Assembly: GCA_023391695.1 (NCBI GenBank)
Contig: JAEWAK010000056.1
Coordinates: forward strand, 1-24,069
DNA from: Bacillota bacterium
GTDB taxonomy: Bacteria; Bacillota; Clostridia; Lachnospirales; Lachnospiraceae
Length of the DNA: 24,069 nucleotides
Direction of reading: 5' to 3'
Each line of letters starts with the position of its first letter. Position 1 is the stretch's first letter. The notes under the pieces are model-generated. The model ran no database searches, was not told where the DNA came from, and saw nothing but the letters and a program-made list of their open reading frames with translations. Both the position numbers and the translations under genes were made by a program. Of this stretch, positions 22,281-24,069 are shown one piece after another.

Positions 22281-23935
22281 CAGTTATGAAAGGTAAATAT
22301 TTTTCGCACTAAATTATTGAATTGTAACAGGACTAACGAGCTAATGTCATGGTAAAATAAAAGAAACTTTTTCACAAAGGAGTATTTTACTTATGACACG
22401 AGCCGAGAAAAGACGATTGAGAGCATCGGAGGGAAATCCGCTGCTTGAATTGTTAAAAGTACAGAATCATTTTTATAAAGGTCTTTGGAGCGATTTTAGC
22501 CGTATTGCTGATCCGAGGCATGCCAGTTATATCGAGTATCCCAGTGATGTCATGTTGGCTATGCCAATTATGAAAAATATATGCGATGTCAGAAGCATGC
22601 AGGGTATGACCCGGGTATTTAATAAGGATGCATGTATTGAAAACACGGGACTGATTACCGGCAAGGCTGAACTGAAAGAGTTGCCGCACTATGTAACGGT
22701 TAACGATTTTTTGGGCCGTCTTGATCCAGAAGAACTGACTACAATTAGGACAAAAATGATAAAGTCCCTGATTAGAAAAAGAAGTTTTGAACAAGCACGG
22801 TTTCTGAATAAATACTGGCTGATCATCGTGGATGCCACGCAGCTTCATTCCTTTAAGAAGGAAAATGATAATAAATGCCTGACTAAAACATTTGCAGATC
22901 AGGAAACAGGTGAAAAGACAACCAGGTACTATCACAGTGTTCTAGAAGCAAAAATCGTGCTGGGAGATGACCTTATCTTAAGTATAGCAAGCGAGTTTAT
23001 TGAAAATGATGGTGAAGATGCGGTAAGGCAAAAGAAAATGAATGCGGAGGAAATCAAGCAGGACTGCGAAACCAAGGCATTTAAAAGGTTGGCACAAAAG
23101 CTTAAGAAGGCTTTCCAAAGACTTCCGGTCTGCATTATGGGAGACAGTCTGTACGCTAGTGAGAAAGTTTTTCAGATTTGTGATGATAACGACTGGAAAT
23201 ATTTAATCCGCTTTAAGGATGGAAGCATACCATCCGTGGCGGCAGAGTTTCATTTACTGAAAGAGCGGGAAATCCAGAACTGTAAAAGCGGAGTGAAATG
23301 GATAAATGGAATCAGCTATAACAAGAGGTCGGTGAACGTAGCGGAGTTCATAATGCCGGAAAAACAGACAGAAAGAAGGTTCCAGTGGATTACAAATCTG
23401 GAGATTACCAAGAAGAAAGCGGTGGTGTTTGCTATAACCGGAAGAAAACGCTGGAAGATTGAGAACGAAGGATTCAACATACAGAAGAATCACCGGTATG
23501 ATATCACGCATGCGAACAGCAGGAATTATAACGCAATGAAGAATCACTACCTTCTAGTGCAGATAGCAGACATCATATTACAGCTGTATGAGAAGGCAAT
23601 ACCAATCATAAAAGAATTAAATAAGACAATAAAAAATATATCTTCCGATTTGTTAGCCAGCTTTGGTCGGCAACTAACAAAGGAAGATATATTAGACACA
23701 AAGAAACGCACATCGCTAAGCATTCCTTGATAGTGATAGTATACCAAAGGAAGTGGTTATTGAAAAGAGTAAATATTAAAAATAATAGAAATCCACAAAA
23801 AAAGAGCGAACGAAAGAGTCTGACCATACGATGTGGATAACTTACCTGAAAATCCATGAAACAGTTGAAAGATATCCACAATGACTGTTTTTCATGAAAT
23901 TAGGCATCTTTAAAGAAGTTTACCTTTCAGGGCTG
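22281..23935 (+). mobile_element. Complete insertion sequence with DDE transposase
   Basis: The left end begins CAGTTATGAAAGGTAAA (22281-22297) and the right end is TTTACCTTTCAGGGCTG (23919-23935), giving imperfect terminal inverted repeats of about 17 bp with an exact core TGAAAGGTAAA. One transposase gene fills most of it. Between the gene and right end, GTGGATA/TATCCAC (23833-23839 and 23873-23879) forms a subterminal dyad. The flanks CTGCCCGAT and CCCTGCCGT are similar but not identical, so target duplication is uncertain. Confidence 0.75.
22393..23730 (+). CDS. IS transposase, DDE type
   Basis: A 445-residue transposase of a kind common in gut Firmicutes. The N-terminus (MTRAEKRRLRASEGNPLLEL) is followed by a DPRHASYIEYP motif (40-50) and a helical MPIMKNICDVRSMQGMTR region. 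The catalytic triad is probably Asp147 (IIVDATQLHSF), Asp251 (IMGDSLYASEKVF) and Glu357 (RKRWKIENEGFNIQKN), the last in an RW..E context like IS4-superfamily elements. It has full length and no frameshift, so it may be active. AAAGGAG lies about 10 nt before ATG 22393. The precise IS family is not certain; IS4-like or an unclassified group are the options. Confidence 0.85.
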   Translation: MTRAEKRRLRASEGNPLLELLKVQNHFYKGLWSDFSRIADPRHASYIEYPSDVMLAMPIMKNICDVRSMQGMTRVFNKDACIENTGLITGKAELKELPHYVTVNDFLGRLDPEELTTIRTKMIKSLIRKRSFEQARFLNKYWLIIVDATQLHSFKKENDNKCLTKTFADQETGEKTTRYYHSVLEAKIVLGDDLILSIASEFIENDGEDAVRQKKMNAEEIKQDCETKAFKRLAQKLKKAFQRLPVCIMGDSLYASEKVFQICDDNDWKYLIRFKDGSIPSVAAEFHLLKEREIQNCKSGVKWINGISYNKRSVNVAEFIMPEKQTERRFQWITNLEITKKKAVVFAITGRKRWKIENEGFNIQKNHRYDITHANSRNYNAMKNHYLLVQIADIILQLYEKAIPIIKELNKTIKNISSDLLASFGRQLTKEDILDTKKRTSLSIP

Positions 23936-23944
23936 CCCTGCCGT

Positions 23945-24069
23945 CAGCTCTGAAAGGTAAATATTTTTCGCACTAATTAATTTGAAATTACACCATACTT
24001 CTCTACGAAAGTGTATAATAAAAGAAAAAACTTTTTCGCAGAGGAGAGAAAATGACGCGTGCAGAAAAA
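23945..24069 (+). mobile_element. Left end of a second, related insertion sequence (truncated by window)
   Basis: It starts with CAGCTCTGAAAGGTAAA, and bases 23951-23976 are identical to 22287-22312 of the first element. After that the two leaders differ substantially, keeping only patches such as AATAAAAGAAA and CTTTTTC. A TATAAT is at 24014-24019 and GAGGAGAG lies before the ATG. It is therefore a relative of the first IS, not a recent copy. Confidence 0.75.
24052..24069 (+). CDS. Start of a second related transposase (six codons)
   Basis: ATG at 24052 encodes MTRAEK before the window ends. This is identical in protein to the first six residues of the transposase at 22393 but uses different codons (ACG CGT GCA against ACA CGA GCC). 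GAGGAGAG precedes it at good spacing. The rest of the gene lies outside the window. Confidence 0.7.

Overview
The window looks like a chromosomal segment of a low-GC anaerobic Firmicute, most likely a gut Lachnospiraceae/Clostridia relative. This is inferred from AT-rich intergenic DNA, strong AGGAGG-type ribosome binding sites, TTG starts, PTS-based sugar uptake, a flavinylated lipoprotein reductase and clostridial-type insertion sequences. Almost all genes run on the minus strand.

Left edge (1-900, plus strand): the 3' end of an unrecognised gene, a 97-codon hypothetical gene behind a promoter with an operator-like dyad, a terminator, and a decayed short reading frame. This has the feel of accessory DNA.

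Region 929-8164 (minus): an L-ascorbate utilisation (ula-type) operon read from about 8130 downwards: lactonase UlaG, PTS IIA, IIC and IIB, a cytoplasmic FG-GAP/beta-propeller-like protein of unknown function, a DeoR-family regulator, UlaE and UlaF. Ascorbate would be imported and phosphorylated by the PTS, opened by UlaG, and its pentose phosphate product epimerised by UlaE and UlaF to D-xylulose 5-phosphate. The decarboxylase UlaD, needed in between, is absent from the window.

Region 8165-8877: intergenic DNA with an SD/anti-SD hairpin followed by a tiny frame, a minus-strand terminator, and two tandem 96-97 bp repeats that each fold into three hairpins.

Region 8878-14051: a lipoprotein fumarate-reductase-like flavoprotein (covalent FMN domain plus FAD domain), a membrane hybrid histidine kinase, and a divergent OmpR-type response regulator. 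Their proximity suggests, but does not prove, that the two-component system controls the reductase.

Region 14147-21832 (minus): a carbohydrate uptake and degradation locus. Order of transcription is two ABC permeases, an 840-residue uncharacterised protein, a GH105 unsaturated glucuronyl/galacturonyl hydrolase, an AraC regulator and, last, the lipoprotein solute-binding protein. GH105 suggests that lyase-generated unsaturated oligosaccharides (pectin or another uronate polymer) are the cargo. No ATPase is encoded here, so a shared MsmK/UgpC-type ATPase elsewhere is expected.

Right edge (21981-24069): a 290 bp near-perfect foldback palindrome, a complete IS with a 445-residue DDE transposase, and the first bases of a second, related but diverged IS in tandem.
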